A DNA stretch of 58,062 nt from an uncultured Oscillospiraceae bacterium (GCA_947599925.1 CANQFT010000011.1:1-58062); one strand, 5' to 3'. Positions 31,397 through 40,041 are shown, counted from the stretch's first letter. The notes: generated from the sequence alone by a model not told the origin. Numbers and translations: made by a program.

Positions 31397-32953
31397 TTAC
31401 CCGCCCATGTAGGAAAAGTGCATATAGTCGTGGTAGCCGGAGGAGGCGTCGCTGCTCGCCGCCCAGGCGTCCCCGCCCCAGGACCAGCCGTACTTGGCGA
31501 AGATACGCACCACCGAGCCGGTGGGCTGGATGGAGTAGGGGTTCACGCCGGGCTCCCAGCACTTCCCCACCAAGATCTGGCCGTCCCGGATCTGGTAGTT
31601 CTCCGTGGGGTTGATGTCGATGGCGGTGCCGCAGTTGTGCTCGCCGGTGGCGCTGTCGCCCCGCCAGCCGTAGCCGCCCAGGTCCTTGATGGGGAACTGC
31701 TCCGGGTCGTTGAATATCTCGGTGAAGATGGCCACCACGTCATCGGCGACGGCGGCGTTGACCTGAAAAGAGCCCTGGGTGGCGTACTTCTCCCCTCTGC
31801 TGTTGATCCGCCACAGCGGGACGGTGACGGTGGTCTGGTGGGCCTTGGCCTCGTTCTGGTCGGCGTAGCGCCGGATCCCTCTGTCGCCAAAGAGGATGTT
31901 GTGCTTATACTCGTTCTCCCCCAGCTCGTAGCGGTTGAAGGGCTGCCACCAGTAGTCCTCGTAGCTCAGCTCGCCCCGGAGCACCCCGTCCACAAAGTCC
32001 ACCCTGGCCCGCTCCATCTCGTTCATGGGGTAGTACACCAGCGTGTACTCCCCGCAGGCGGCGGAGACGGTCTGGGGCTGGCTTTCAAAGAGCTGGTCCT
32101 CCGGGTAGAGGGTGTAGTAGTGAAGCGCCTGGGCGCTCTCCGGCAGCGCCGCCACCGCGCTGTCCAGGTCGTATCCGATGCCCGTCTCCACCGTCACCGG
32201 CTCCATCAGCGGAGTGCCCTGGCCGTCCACGATGTGGACCGTGACGGTCTTTTTCTCCCCATACCGGGCCCTGTCGGCCCTGTCCAGCGCCCGGATGAAC
32301 AGGGTGGCGCCGTCGGCCCGGCGGAGCACGTCCCCGCCGTTGAGCAGGGTGATGGGCTTGCCCTCCCAGTCCAGAGCCGCCGAGCCCTGGAGGATCTCCA
32401 GATCGAACAGCCGGTCCACCGAGGCCCAGTGGGTCTGGGGCGCGCTGTAATAGTCGGCCAGGGTCTCGTTGGCCACCAAGGTGACGCTCTGCCAGGTGTC
32501 GGGGTCATAGGCGACCCGCCGCCCTGTCACCGACTGGGGGATGGCCCGGGCCAGGATGACGGCGGTATCCTGCCGGGTGATGGGCCGGGCCAGGCTCTCC
32601 GCCTGGCCGGACACGTCCAGGAACTCCTGTCCCTCCGGCAGCAGGATGCCCGCCTCCAGACAGGCGTTGTACGCCTGGAGGTCCCAGCTCTGGCCCTCGG
32701 CGGCGGCGTAGGCCTCCGGCGCGAAGGTCCGGGCCGCGATGGTGAGGCACTGGGCCCAGGTCAGTTCCGCGTCCGGGGCCATGCGGCCGTCGCCCATGCC
32801 CAGCAGGATGCGGTACTGGGCGGCCCGGTCCATGTAGGCGTAGGCCCAGTGGCTCTGGGGCAGGTCCGGGTAGTCGGCGGCGGAGGCGGAGAGGCAGCAG
32901 CACACAGACAGCGCCGCGGCCCACAACCACGGCAAAAAACGGCGCATTTTCAT
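31397..32953 (-). CDS. Secreted SLH-domain protein with M15 D,D-carboxypeptidase domain
   Basis: The 518-residue protein has a signal peptide (to about ASA, residue 25). Residues 26-240 hold S-layer-homology-like repeats (YPDLPQSHWAYAYMDRAAQY, GMGDGRMAPDAELTWAQC, and further degenerate units), then a linker with an Ig-like stretch. A C-terminal VanY/M15 peptidase domain follows: GYGWRGDSATGEHNCGTAID with the zinc His and Asp, and HDYMHFSYMGG with the third ligand. It would trim D-Ala-D-Ala ends of peptidoglycan while held to the wall. AGGAG lies seven bases before the ATG. It diverges from glmS, which supplies amino sugar for the same wall. Confidence 0.88.
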   Translation of the reverse strand: MKMRRFLPWLWAAALSVCCCLSASAADYPDLPQSHWAYAYMDRAAQYRILLGMGDGRMAPDAELTWAQCLTIAARTFAPEAYAAAEGQSWDLQAYNACLEAGILLPEGQEFLDVSGQAESLARPITRQDTAVILARAIPQSVTGRRVAYDPDTWQSVTLVANETLADYYSAPQTHWASVDRLFDLEILQGSAALDWEGKPITLLNGGDVLRRADGATLFIRALDRADRARYGEKKTVTVHIVDGQGTPLMEPVTVETGIGYDLDSAVAALPESAQALHYYTLYPEDQLFESQPQTVSAACGEYTLVYYPMNEMERARVDFVDGVLRGELSYEDYWWQPFNRYELGENEYKHNILFGDRGIRRYADQNEAKAHQTTVTVPLWRINSRGEKYATQGSFQVNAAVADDVVAIFTEIFNDPEQFPIKDLGGYGWRGDSATGEHNCGTAIDINPTENYQIRDGQILVGKCWEPGVNPYSIQPTGSVVRIFAKYGWSWGGDAWAASSDASSGYHDYMHFSYMGG

Positions 32954-33026
32954 AAGAAAACTCCTGTTCTATCCTGGTTTATTTCCCGGGAGACCGGACA
33001 GCTCCCGACACGTTTCGACACGTCCC

Positions 33027-33055
33027 ATTATAGCGGCCCCGCCGGACAAAAGCAA
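33027..33055 (-). promoter_or_regulatory. Promoter of the SLH/M15 peptidase gene
   Basis: TTGCTT (33055-33050) and TATAAT (33032-33027) on the minus strand, 17 bases apart. It is back to back with the glmS promoter, 34 bases away. Confidence 0.8.
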
Positions 33056-33088
33056 GACCGCCGGGCTGGAAAAATTTCGTCTGCGCTC

Positions 33089-33117
33089 TTGCGTTTGCCC
33101 GGCGGTGGTTGTATGAT
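33089..33117 (+). promoter_or_regulatory. Promoter of glmS
   Basis: TTGCGT (33089-33094) and TATGAT (33112-33117), spaced by 17 bases, leave a leader of about 40 bases. That is too short for a glmS ribozyme, which I do not see. Confidence 0.8.
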
Positions 33118-33162
33118 GGTAAAAGATATTTCCCGTTTTCTTGGAAAGGAGCTGCGTGGCAT

Positions 33163-34995
33163 ATGTGCGGCATCGTGGGCTATGTGGGCCGGGAAGAGGC
33201 GGGCCCCATCCTGCTGGACGGCCTGAGCCGTCTGGAGTACCGGGGCTATGACTCCGCGGGCGTGGCGGTGTACCATCCCCAGGTTGGACTGCAGGTGGAC
33301 AAGGCCAAGGGCCGCCTCCAGGTCCTCAGCGACCTGTTGGACGGCGGGAAGAAGATCCGCGGCACTCTGGGCCTGGGCCACACCCGCTGGGCCACCCACG
33401 GCCAGCCCTCGGACGTGAACTCCCATCCCCAGGTGAGCCAGGACGGGAAGTTCGCCGTGGTCCACAACGGCATCATCGAAAACTACTCCGAGATCAAGGA
33501 CTACCTGGAGCGCAAAGGGGTGGGCTTCATCTCGGAGACCGACACGGAGGTGGTGGCCCAACTGCTGGGCTACTACTATAAAGGCGACCTGCTGGAAGCG
33601 GTCACCAAGGTCCTCCACCGCATCCGCGGGGCCTACGCCCTTGGCATCCTCTGCGTGGACCAGCCCGACCGCGTGGTGGCGGCCCGGAAGGACTCGCCGC
33701 TGATCCTGGGCCATGGCCAGGGCTTCCATATGCTGGCCAGCGACGTCACCGCCGTCATCAAATACACCCGCGAGGTCTCCTACCTGGACGACGGGGAGAT
33801 CGCCGTGCTGACGAGGGACAGCGTCGCCGTCTACGACCGCTACCTCCAGCCGGTGGACAAGGAGATCTGCCACATCGACTGGGAGATCTCCGCGGCGGAA
33901 AAGGGCGGCTACGAGCACTTCATGGCCAAGGAGATCATGGAGCAGCCCAAGGCGTTCCGGGACACGGTCTCGCCCCGCATCCAGGACGGCCGGATCGTGC
34001 TGGAGGGCCTGGACTTCGACAAGTCCTACCTCCAGAACATCGACAAACTCTACGTCATCGCCTGCGGCTCTTCCTACCATGTGGGCATGGCGGGAAAGTA
34101 CATCATGGAAAAACTCCTGCGAAAGCCCGTGGAGGTCACGCTGGCCTCGGAGTTTCGCTACTGCGACCCCATCGTCACAGACCGGACCCTGGCCCTTGTC
34201 ATCAGCCAGTCCGGGGAGACCATCGACACCCTGGCCGCCATGCGGGAGGCCAAGCGCCTGGGCGCCACGGTGCTGAGCATCGTCAACGTGGTGGGCTCCA
34301 CCATCGCCAGGGAGAGCGACCAGGTGCTCTACACCTGGGCCGGGCCGGAGATCGCCGTGGCCACCACCAAGGCGTACACCACCCAGCTGGCCCTGGTCTA
34401 CCTCATCGCCCTGTCCTTCGCCCAGACCTTGGGCACGCTGGCCCAGGACGAGTTTGACGAGCTTCTGCGCGGCTTCCAGAAACTGCCGGAGAAGATGGAG
34501 GCCATCCTCCACCACCGGGACTACATCCAGTACCTCGCCTCCAAATACTTCAACCACTCCTCCATGTTCTTCATCGGCCGGAACCTGGACTACGCCGTGG
34601 GGCTGGAGGCGTCGCTGAAGCTGAAGGAGATCAGCTACATCCACTCCGAGGCCTACGCCGCCGGGGAACTCAAACACGGCACCATCTCCCTCATCGAGCC
34701 GGGCACGCTGGTGGTGGCCCTGGCGGGGTACGCGCCGCTGTTTGAAAAACTGCTGAGCAACGTGGTGGAGGTCAAGAGCCGTGGCGCCGACGTCATCGGC
34801 GTCACCGCCGCCGCCCAGACCGGCTGGCTGGCCCCCAAGGTGGACGCCATCATCCCTCTCCCGGACGCCCATCCCCTGCTGCTGCCCAGCCTGGAGGTGC
34901 TGCCCATGCAGCTGTTCGCCTACTATGTGGCCCTCCAGCGCGGCTGCGACATCGACAAGCCCAGAAACCTGGCCAAATCCGTCACCGTGGAATAG
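33163..34995 (+). CDS. glmS: Glutamine-fructose-6-phosphate aminotransferase
   Basis: GlmS makes glucosamine-6-phosphate, the first amino sugar for peptidoglycan. The start at 33163 gives MCGIVGYVGREEAGPILLDG, in which Cys2 becomes the N-terminal nucleophile after Met removal. The glutaminase domain (to about 240) has RLEYRGYDSAG, GHTRWATHG and VVHNGIIENY. Two SIS sugar-binding domains follow (VIACGSSYHVGMAGKY; LVISQSGETIDTLAAMREAK), ending in KPRNLAKSVTVE, the invariant GlmS C-terminus. AAAGGAG precedes the ATG. The 610-residue length is standard. Confidence 0.97.
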   Translation: MCGIVGYVGREEAGPILLDGLSRLEYRGYDSAGVAVYHPQVGLQVDKAKGRLQVLSDLLDGGKKIRGTLGLGHTRWATHGQPSDVNSHPQVSQDGKFAVVHNGIIENYSEIKDYLERKGVGFISETDTEVVAQLLGYYYKGDLLEAVTKVLHRIRGAYALGILCVDQPDRVVAARKDSPLILGHGQGFHMLASDVTAVIKYTREVSYLDDGEIAVLTRDSVAVYDRYLQPVDKEICHIDWEISAAEKGGYEHFMAKEIMEQPKAFRDTVSPRIQDGRIVLEGLDFDKSYLQNIDKLYVIACGSSYHVGMAGKYIMEKLLRKPVEVTLASEFRYCDPIVTDRTLALVISQSGETIDTLAAMREAKRLGATVLSIVNVVGSTIARESDQVLYTWAGPEIAVATTKAYTTQLALVYLIALSFAQTLGTLAQDEFDELLRGFQKLPEKMEAILHHRDYIQYLASKYFNHSSMFFIGRNLDYAVGLEASLKLKEISYIHSEAYAAGELKHGTISLIEPGTLVVALAGYAPLFEKLLSNVVEVKSRGADVIGVTAAAQTGWLAPKVDAIIPLPDAHPLLLPSLEVLPMQLFAYYVALQRGCDIDKPRNLAKSVTVE

Positions 34996-34998
34996 GGC

Positions 34999-35027
34999 TT
35001 GCTTTTTTCTCCGCCATGGGTTACAAT
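34999..35027 (+). promoter_or_regulatory. Promoter of the THF riboswitch-folT unit
   Basis: TTGCTT (34999-35004) and TACAAT (35022-35027), 17 bases apart, directly after the glmS stop codon. Confidence 0.75.
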
Positions 35028-35037
35028 ACCCCTATCA

Positions 35038-35165
35038 TCTGGCAGAGTAGGACAGCGCGTGTTTGCCCCTTTGGGGGCGTCAGTGCCGGCGGGACGGGGA
35101 GTTGTCCGCCGGACGAATGGCCGTAGGTCTGCAGTGCGCCGTCCGCATCCCGCTGCCGCATAGCC
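35038..35165 (+). promoter_or_regulatory. Tetrahydrofolate (THF) riboswitch
   Basis: The leader carries the features of a type-I THF aptamer. Outer stem GGCAG/CTGCC is followed by the GAGTAG junction, then GGACAGCGCG pairing with GCGCCGTCC, a long internal arm, and the 3' core GCATCCCGCTGCC (family UGCAUCCGCUCC). It is directly upstream of a folate ECF S component, the usual THF-riboswitch target. A terminator hairpin that also covers the ribosome site follows. The internal arm is longer than typical, which is the main reason for caution. Confidence 0.8.
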
Positions 35166-35178
35166 GGACGCCTTTTTG

Positions 35179-35223
35179 ACCTCCTGTTGTGCGGCCCCTG
35201 CCGCATCACAAGGAGGTCTTTTT
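35179..35223 (+). terminator. Attenuator/ribosome-site sequestering hairpin before folT
   Basis: GACCTCCTGTTGTGCGGC, loop CCCT, GCCGCATCACAAGGAGGTC, then TTTTT and the ATG of folT. The 3' arm contains the AAGGAGG ribosome site itself, so one hairpin can both stop transcription and hide the ribosome site. Confidence 0.8.
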
Positions 35224-35853
35224 ATGCCCCGTCAAACCGCCCCGTCCCTCACCCCCTTTTCCCGCTCCTACTGGTCCCTAGCCCTCCGGGATATGAAAAA
35301 TCCCCGCGTCCTGGTCTTTTCCGCTCTGATGATCGCCGCCTGCGTGGCCCTGTCCTACGTGCCCTCTCTCCCCATCGGCGACAAGGTGCGGGTGACCTGG
35401 GGCTTCCTGGCCCGGTCCCTGTGCGCCCTGGTGGGCGGACCGCTCAACGCCCTGGTATTCGGCGCGGCGGAGGACACCATCACCTTCCTCATCCACCCCA
35501 CCGGCCCCTATTTCCCAGGTTATATGCTCACCACCATGCTGGGCACCTTTCTCTACGCCCTGTTCCTCTACCGCGCGGACGTCACCCCTCTGCGGGTCTT
35601 TTTCGGCAAACTGCTCACCAACGTCCTGAACGTGACCCTGGGCGCCCTCTGGAGCGCCATTTTGTACGGCAAGGGCTACCTCTACTACGCCTCCACCAGC
35701 CTGGTAAAAAACGCCGTCATGCTGCCCGTCCAGACCGTGGCGCTCTGCGCCCTGTTCGCCGCGCTGATGCCCATCCTCCAGTCCATGGGCCTGATCCAAC
35801 ACCGCTTCCTGCCCTGGAAGACCCCTCGGTGGCTGACCCGGGACCGGGACTGA
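35224..35853 (+). CDS. folT: Folate ECF transporter S component
   Basis: The 209-residue membrane protein opens with a 30-residue hydrophilic stretch, then LVFSALMIAACVALSYVPSLPIGDKVRVTWGFL, AEDTITFLIHPTGPYFPGYM, NVLNVTLGALWSAILYGKGYL and LVKNAVMLPVQTVALCALF: six helices in the FolT pattern. It binds folate and associates with the shared ECF energising module, which is not in the window. Control by a THF riboswitch and attenuator directly upstream supports the folate assignment. The AAGGAGG site lies in the attenuator stem. Confidence 0.9.
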   Translation: MPRQTAPSLTPFSRSYWSLALRDMKNPRVLVFSALMIAACVALSYVPSLPIGDKVRVTWGFLARSLCALVGGPLNALVFGAAEDTITFLIHPTGPYFPGYMLTTMLGTFLYALFLYRADVTPLRVFFGKLLTNVLNVTLGALWSAILYGKGYLYYASTSLVKNAVMLPVQTVALCALFAALMPILQSMGLIQHRFLPWKTPRWLTRDRD

Positions 35854-35911
35854 ACCCGGGGAAATAAAACCGGACACGCCCGCATACCTCTTTCTATGGG
35901 AGGTGGCGGGC

Positions 35912-37297
35912 GTGGATTTTTTATGTAAACTATCCGACGCGCTGTGGAACCCCTGCCTGCTGGCCCTGTTCACGGCGGTGGGCGGGTACTATACCCTGCG
36001 CTCCGGCTTCTTCCAGCTGCGCCTTCGGACCTGGTGGAAAGGCACGGTGGGCTCCCTGGGGCGGGACCGGCCAAAGGCGCGGGGCGGCCTCACCCAGACC
36101 CAGGCCCTCTGCACCGCTCTGGCCTCCACCATCGGCACCGGCAGCATCGCCGGGGTAGCCACCGCCATCTTCCTGGGCGGACCGGGGGCGGTGCTGTGGA
36201 TGTGGGCCTCCGCCTTTTTGGGGATGATGACCGGCTTCGCGGAAAAGTCTCTGGCCGTGCGCTACCGCCGCCGGGGACCCGGCGGCTGTTCCGGCGGGCC
36301 CATGGTCTACATGGAGCAAGGATTATGTAAACCACTCGGTCCCATCCTGGCCAAGTTCTTCTCCCTGTTCGCCGTCCCCGCCAGTCTGGCGGGCGGGGCC
36401 CTGGTCCAGTCCAACTCCATCGCCGCCTCCGCCGAGGCCGCCTTCGGCCTGTCCCCGTGGGCCGTGGGACTTGTGACGGCGGCCCTGACCGGCGCTGTCA
36501 TCTTCGGCGGCGTGGGGCGGGTGGGCCGGCTCAGCGAGCGGCTGGTACCCGTGATGGCGGGGCTCTTTCTGACCGCCGGCGCGGTGTGCCTGGTCCTCCG
36601 GCGCGCCGCCCTGCCCGCGGCGTTCCGGGCCATCTGGAACGGTGCCCTCCGGCCCCAGGCCGCCCTCGGCGGGTACAGCGCCGGCCTCGCCCTGCGCTAC
36701 GGCGTGGCCCGCGGGGTGTTCACCAACGAGGCGGGGCTGGGCTCCTCCGCCATCGCCCACGCCGCCTCCGATGCCCAGAGCCCCGGCCAGGAGGGTCTGT
36801 GGGGCATGGTGGAGGTGTTTTTCGCCACGCTGGTGGTGTGCTCCGTCACCGCCCTTGTGATCCTCACCTCCGGGGTCTACGCGCCGGAGGCGGCCTGGGC
36901 CGCCATCCGCGGCGGCGCCGTGACCGACGCCATGCTGGGCGCGCCCCTGTCGGCGCGGGCCTTTGCCGTCAGTCTGGGCAAACTGGGCCCGGCCACGGTG
37001 TCGGTCTGCCTGCTGTTGTTCGCCTTTACCTCTCTGCTGGGCTGGAGCTATTACGGCGAGCGCGCCCTGTGCCATCTGACGGGCACGCGGCGGTTCACCG
37101 CCGCCTTTCGCTGGACCTTTCTGGCCGGGGTCGCCCTGGGCGCGGCGGCGGACGTGACGGCGGTCTGGCAGTTGGCCGACCTCTTCAACGGCCTCATGGC
37201 CCTGCCCAATCTCACCGCCCTGCTGCTCCTGTCTCCCCAGGTACTTGAAGTATTTGACGATTTGTTGTATGATAGAGCGGCGCGGATAAAAAGATAG
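35912..37297 (+). CDS. AGCS-family sodium:alanine/amino acid symporter
   Basis: The start is GTG 35912, eight bases after GGGAGG; the protein is 461 residues with about eleven membrane helices. The family signature is clear: LCTALASTIGTGSIAGVATA, GGPGAVLWMWASAFLGMMTG and FTNEAGLGSSAIAHAAS, with LGWSYYGERAL near the C-terminus. These carriers bring in alanine or glycine with Na+. The YheO-like regulator gene begins 12 bases after its stop, so the two are co-transcribed. AGCS alanine carriers may help salvage D/L-alanine released by wall peptidases, an inference from context. Confidence 0.93.
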   Translation: MDFLCKLSDALWNPCLLALFTAVGGYYTLRSGFFQLRLRTWWKGTVGSLGRDRPKARGGLTQTQALCTALASTIGTGSIAGVATAIFLGGPGAVLWMWASAFLGMMTGFAEKSLAVRYRRRGPGGCSGGPMVYMEQGLCKPLGPILAKFFSLFAVPASLAGGALVQSNSIAASAEAAFGLSPWAVGLVTAALTGAVIFGGVGRVGRLSERLVPVMAGLFLTAGAVCLVLRRAALPAAFRAIWNGALRPQAALGGYSAGLALRYGVARGVFTNEAGLGSSAIAHAASDAQSPGQEGLWGMVEVFFATLVVCSVTALVILTSGVYAPEAAWAAIRGGAVTDAMLGAPLSARAFAVSLGKLGPATVSVCLLLFAFTSLLGWSYYGERALCHLTGTRRFTAAFRWTFLAGVALGAAADVTAVWQLADLFNGLMALPNLTALLLLSPQVLEVFDDLLYDRAARIKR

Positions 37298-37309
37298 GGA
37301 GGGATGGCC

Positions 37310-37945
37310 GTGACCCGCGACCAGGCTTTTGAGTTTTTGGACCGCACGGCCCGCGGCATCGCGGAGATGTTCGGCTCGTCCTGCGAGACGCTGGTGCAGG
37401 ATATGTCCGACCCCAGCCACCCCATCCTGGCCATCTACAACGGCCAGGTCTCCGGCCGGGAAGTGGGTTCCACCGCCGACATCATGGGCTCCACCCGCCT
37501 CATTGACAAGGCGGCCATGACCACCGACTTTGTCAACCTCTACGCCACCACGCCCGCCGGGGCCCAGCTGAAATCCTCCACCTTCCACATGATGGGCGAC
37601 GGCTACAACCTGGCCCTGGGCATCGACTTTGACTACTCCTCTCTGGTGTTCGCCAACCGCATTCTGGTGGACCTGATGAGCGCCGACGCCGACCTGCAGA
37701 GCGCCCTGTGGGAGAACCCGGACAACGGCCTGCAGCAGCTCTTTGACGAGTGCCTGGCGGCGGTGGGCAAGCCGGTGAGCGCCCTCACAAAGAGCGACAG
37801 GGTCCGCGTCGTGGCCCTGCTGGAGCAGAAAGGCGCCTTTTCCTACCGCAAGTCCGTGCCCTTTGTGGCCCGGAGCCTCCACGTCTCCCGCTACACCGTC
37901 TACAAATACCTGGACCAGCTGGCCGCCGAAGAGGGCGGCGCCTGA
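37310..37945 (+). CDS. YheO/DauR-like transcriptional regulator (PAS-like plus HTH)
   Basis: I place the start at GTG 37310, seven bases after GGGAGG; the ATG six bases earlier leaves only one base of spacing. The 211-residue protein has an N-terminal YheO PAS-like domain (FGSSCETLVQDMSDPSHPIL, GSTADIMGS, LKSSTFHMMGDGYNLALGIDF). A C-terminal helix-turn-helix follows: DRVRVVALLEQKGAFSYRKSV with SLHVSRYTVYKYLDQL as recognition unit. Members such as DauR respond to D-amino acid metabolism. Its position right after an alanine symporter supports a regulator of amino acid uptake. Confidence 0.88.
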   Translation: MTRDQAFEFLDRTARGIAEMFGSSCETLVQDMSDPSHPILAIYNGQVSGREVGSTADIMGSTRLIDKAAMTTDFVNLYATTPAGAQLKSSTFHMMGDGYNLALGIDFDYSSLVFANRILVDLMSADADLQSALWENPDNGLQQLFDECLAAVGKPVSALTKSDRVRVVALLEQKGAFSYRKSVPFVARSLHVSRYTVYKYLDQLAAEEGGA

Positions 37946-38088
37946 GCGAGACCCACCATACCAAAGCAAGCGCGGACGGACGCCTGTTTTGACCGCCCAG
38001 GGACCGGGGCCCACGGCGCCCCTCTCCCTCCTCGCGGCGGCCAAACTCCGCACCCAGGCCGTCTTTGGACCGCGCGGGGAGTGACGAC

Positions 38089-38775
38089 ATGAAAAGACGA
38101 CTTGCGGCCCTGGCCGCGGCCCTGGCGGTGTTGACCGGCTGTACCACCGCCGACAGCCAGATGAGCCTCCACAACGCCGTGGTGTACGTCCAGGGCGTGC
38201 TGGACGAGACCTACACCGGCCAGACCGGCGACAGCTACCAAGCCCTCACAGGCCGCGCCGCCCAGGACGCCCAGGACGCCTTTCAGACCAACCTGGAATC
38301 GGAGCTGTCCCAGCGGGTGTGCCCCCGCTTCGAGCTGGAGGAGCAGGCCATGTCCCGGCAGCTTCGATCGGACTTTCTGGAGCTGCTGGACCGGGTCTAC
38401 CAGCGCGCGGACTACGCGGTGAAGACCGCCACCGCCCTGGACGGCGGGCGCTACTGCGTGGAGCTGACAGTGACCCCCGTGACCTTCTTCGCCGGGGCCT
38501 ACGCCGACGGCTTCCAGGACCTGCGCGCGGAGTTTGAGGCCCTCCATGCCCCGCCGGACCAGACCGGGGACAGCGCCCAGGACGCGGCGGCGGACCGGCG
38601 GCGCCAGGCGCTGTGGGCCCAGACGGTGTACGACTACCTCTACGCCCGGCTGGACGCCCTCACCACCGGCCCCACCGTGACCAAGCTGGTGCTGGTGTCG
38701 GCAGACAGCCAGGGCCTTTACACCCTGCAGGAGAGCGACCTGCGGGACGTGGACGACCTGATCTTGCAGTATTGA
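38089..38775 (+). CDS. Putative lipoprotein of unknown function
   Basis: The 228-residue product starts MKRRLAALAAALAVLTGC, a lipoprotein signal with Cys18. The mature part is helical and polar (MSLHNAVVYVQGVLDETYTG, FELEEQAMSRQLRSDFLELLD, YCVELTVTPVTFFAGAYADG, WAQTVYDYLYARLDALTTGP). It has the look of clostridial lipoproteins grouped under DUF5105-like names, with a repeated helical substrate-free fold; I cannot assign a role. The preceding 143 bases hold no clear promoter. A bidirectional terminator follows. Confidence 0.7.
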   Translation: MKRRLAALAAALAVLTGCTTADSQMSLHNAVVYVQGVLDETYTGQTGDSYQALTGRAAQDAQDAFQTNLESELSQRVCPRFELEEQAMSRQLRSDFLELLDRVYQRADYAVKTATALDGGRYCVELTVTPVTFFAGAYADGFQDLRAEFEALHAPPDQTGDSAQDAAADRRRQALWAQTVYDYLYARLDALTTGPTVTKLVLVSADSQGLYTLQESDLRDVDDLILQY

Positions 38776-38786
38776 CGCCCAGCGGC

Positions 38787-38825
38787 AAAAAAACGGACCT
38801 GAGAGGGCTCTCTCAGGTCCGTTTT
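38787..38825. terminator. Bidirectional terminator between convergent genes
   Basis: ACGGACCTGAGAG and CTCTCAGGTCCGT form a 13-bp stem around GGCT, with A7 on the left and TTTT on the right. It serves both the lipoprotein gene (+) and the zinc-ribbon gene (-). Confidence 0.9.
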
Positions 38826-38848
38826 CCGCGCTTGGCCCGCGGGGTATC

Positions 38849-39385
38849 TCACTCCTTGCACCCGTTGGGGCAGCCGCCCTTGGAGGGGTCGTACGGGGTG
38901 CCACACTGGGTGCAGAACACCGTCTCCGTGGCGGGGGCCGGGTCGGTCCCGGCGGGGGCGTCCGGCTTCACGGCGTCGTCGGCCTGGCCGGGCAGCTTTT
39001 TGTTGATCTGGATGACGTTCTTCACCAGCACGATGAACATCATGGTGAGCTCAAACACCACGCGGAGGACGATGGGCCCAAGGACCATGACCAGCAGGCC
39101 GGTCAGAGGATCCACGAACAGGGTGAAAAAGCCCACCAGGATGTAGAACAGGGTCAGGAAGATATACAGCGCCCGGACGATGTACTCCACCAAAAACCCC
39201 TTGAAGTTGCAGATGTCGGCCACGGCCCGGAAGAACTTGTTCAGCTTGGCCCGGCGCTTTTCCGGCGTCACCAGCACCATCAGCAGCACCGTACACACCA
39301 CCGCCGCGACAAAGGCCAGAACGCTCAGCACCGTCATGGTGTCCGGGCCGGAGTGGAACCCGTACCGATAAAAATCCATATCCAT
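38849..39385 (-). CDS. Membrane protein with DUF4282-like helices and C-terminal zinc ribbon
   Basis: The N-terminus has three ATG codons in a row (MDMDMDFYRYG); the second (39385) is nine bases after AAGGAG and is preferred. The 178-residue protein has a membrane helix near 15-40 (VLSVLAFVAAVVCTVLLMVL), then KFFRAVADICNFKGFLVEYI and two more helices (FLTLFYILVGFFTLFV, LVMVLGPIVLRVVFEL). A Pro/Ala linker leads to FCTQCGTPYDPSKGGCPNGC, a four-Cys zinc ribbon. The FFRAVADICNFKGF phrase resembles DUF4282-type proteins. Function unknown. It has a perfect consensus promoter. Confidence 0.75.
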   Translation of the reverse strand: MDMDFYRYGFHSGPDTMTVLSVLAFVAAVVCTVLLMVLVTPEKRRAKLNKFFRAVADICNFKGFLVEYIVRALYIFLTLFYILVGFFTLFVDPLTGLLVMVLGPIVLRVVFELTMMFIVLVKNVIQINKKLPGQADDAVKPDAPAGTDPAPATETVFCTQCGTPYDPSKGGCPNGCKE

Positions 39386-39443
39386 ATCCATAATCTCCTT
39401 TCCAAATTCGTGATACAGTTTCGCGCGCTCTCGCGCGGGCCCC

Positions 39444-39472
39444 ATTATACCCGGATGGCCCGGCGGTGTCAA
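39444..39472 (-). promoter_or_regulatory. Consensus vegetative promoter of the zinc-ribbon membrane gene
   Basis: TTGACA (39472-39467) and TATAAT (39449-39444) on the minus strand with a 17-base spacer: a perfect match to the sigma-A consensus, the strongest-looking promoter in the window. It diverges from the rplS promoter. Confidence 0.9.
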
Positions 39473-39508
39473 TCCCCCCTCTTTTTTTCGTCCTTTTGAA
39501 AATTTTGC

Positions 39509-39537
39509 TTGCATTTTCCCAGGGCCTATGGTATGAT
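39509..39537 (+). promoter_or_regulatory. Promoter of rplS
   Basis: TTGCAT (39509-39514) and TATGAT (39532-39537), 17 bases apart, leaving a leader of about 75 bases before rplS. Confidence 0.8.
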
Positions 39538-39620
39538 GTCATGGTCTCAATAAAGGGTGGTCCTCTGGGGTTTGCGTCAAAACGCCCATGAACGCCTATA
39601 AACTTAGGAGGGGTCATCCC

Positions 39621-39965
39621 ATGAACAAGCTGGACGTTTTCAACCAAAAAAACATGAAGCAGGACAACGTGCCCACCGCCCAGATCGGCGACACCGTCCG
39701 GGTCCACGTCAGGATCAAAGAGGGCTCGCGGGAGCGTATCCAGGTCTTTGAGGGCACCGTCATCGCCAAGAAGCACGGCGGCATCGCCGAGACCATCACC
39801 GTCCGCCGGGTCTCTTTCGGCGTCGGCGTGGAGAAGGTATTCCCCGTCCACGCGCCCGCCGTGGAGAAGATCGAGCTGGTCCGCCACGGCAAGGTCCGCC
39901 GGGCCAAGCTGTACTACCTCCGTTCCCGCGTGGGCAAGAGCGCCAAGCTGGAAGAGAAGCTGTAA
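39621..39965 (+). CDS. rplS: 50S ribosomal protein L19
   Basis: The 114-residue L19 starts [20 protein letters not shown] and includes [58 protein letters not shown] and the tail [20 protein letters not shown], the L19 signature near the end. It lies at the interface of the ribosomal subunits. AGGAGG precedes the ATG; an upstream in-frame ATG (39588) lies before that site and is rejected. It is monocistronic here, between its own promoter and terminator, without the usual trmD/rimM neighbours. Confidence 0.97.
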   Translation: MNKLDVFNQKNMKQDNVPTAQIGDTVRVHVRIKEGSRERIQVFEGTVIAKKHGGIAETITVRRVSFGVGVEKVFPVHAPAVEKIELVRHGKVRRAKLYYLRSRVGKSAKLEEKL

Positions 39966-39986
39966 GAAACTCTCTACGACAAGAAG

Positions 39987-40019
39987 AAAAGCGCCGGTCT
40001 CTGGACCGGCGCTTTTTGT
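39987..40019 (+). terminator. Terminator after rplS
   Basis: AAGCGCCGGTC, loop TCT, GGACCGGCGCTT, followed by TTTG. The stem starts about 25 bases past the rplS stop. Confidence 0.9.
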
Positions 40020-40041
40020 TTGAAGCGAGGCTGATGTCACC

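Noticed and set aside
33118-33162. glmS ribozyme
   Set aside because: The leader between the promoter and glmS is only about 45 bases and lacks the ribozyme core.
39538-39620. L19 leader autoregulatory RNA
   Set aside because: The leader of about 75 bases has some short inverted words, but I could not lay out the L19-leader structure convincingly.
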